The position numbers and the translations under genes are program-made. 12,755 nt of DNA from Baffinella frigidus (lineage: Eukaryota > Cryptophyceae > Cryptomonadales > Baffinellaceae). The stretch covers positions 848,279 to 861,033 of the forward strand of contig MU646377.1 of the NCBI GenBank assembly GCA_026770585.1. Reading direction: 5' to 3'. Numbering within the stretch: position 1 is the stretch's first letter; each line of letters starts with the position of its first letter. Below are positions 12,739 through 12,755 of the stretch, piece by piece. Below the pieces are notes generated by a model, which worked only from the letters and a program-made list of their open reading frames with translations, did no database searches and was not told the DNA's origin.

Positions 12739-12755
12739 CCCCCCCCCCCCCCCCC
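12739..12755. repeat. Homopolymer of 17 C at the window end
   Basis: The window stops within a pure C run. This may be a genuine long homopolymer or the edge of an assembled contig. Confidence 0.9.

Noticed and set aside
1-12755. tRNA, rRNA or other conserved RNA genes
   Set aside because: No cloverleaf with a GGTTCRANNCC-type arm or recognisable rRNA segment was found by eye. A covariance-model scan would be needed to exclude them fully.

Overview
This looks like a nuclear, subtelomere-like region of a eukaryote. The strongest evidence is about 7.5 kb of degenerate plant/algal-type telomeric heptamers (TTTAGGG and relatives), broken up by short islands. Reading frames are short and GC-variable, many short TA-flanked inverted-repeat elements are present, and no bacterial operon or ribosome-binding-site structure is seen. 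TTTAGGG telomeres occur in land plants, many green algae, chromerids and dinoflagellates. I cannot choose among these from sequence alone, but an alga or alga-related protist fits the intergenic texture better than a land plant.

Layout. 1-7570: degenerate telomere-like repeats with the G-rich strand on +, arranged in blocks dominated by different heptamer variants (TTTAGGG, TTTGGGG, TTTTGGG, TTTCGGG, TTCAGGG). Islands of other DNA interrupt them: two related foldback elements (2124-2260, 6319-6460), a third long hairpin (2594-2734), and several families of short repeated spacers. There are also two gene-remnant regions on the minus strand: a duplicated fragment at 2755-3077 and a four-copy exon-like unit at 3416-4137. 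7741-8208: the one gene I consider convincing, a minus-strand 155-residue bHLH-like protein. 8221-9460: islands with inverted repeats, a 36-bp repeat and alternating GC tracts. 9320-9785: 20-bp and 16-bp minisatellites and telomere-like repeats in the opposite orientation and of different heptamer type (CACTAAA, CCCCTAA). 9786-11400: mostly unique sequence with a duplicated 65-bp block and another hairpin. 11450-12690: a cluster of two families of MITE-like elements with TA target duplications, including a nested insertion. The window ends in 17 C residues.

The most interesting material is the four-copy minus-strand unit with a conserved GEVSGVF core and splice-like edges, and the two ~104-bp palindromic elements whose paired bases have changed together. 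The nested MITE insertion is also notable because it reconstructs its own empty site. No operon or pathway can be inferred. The bHLH protein is a candidate transcription factor without recognisable partners here.
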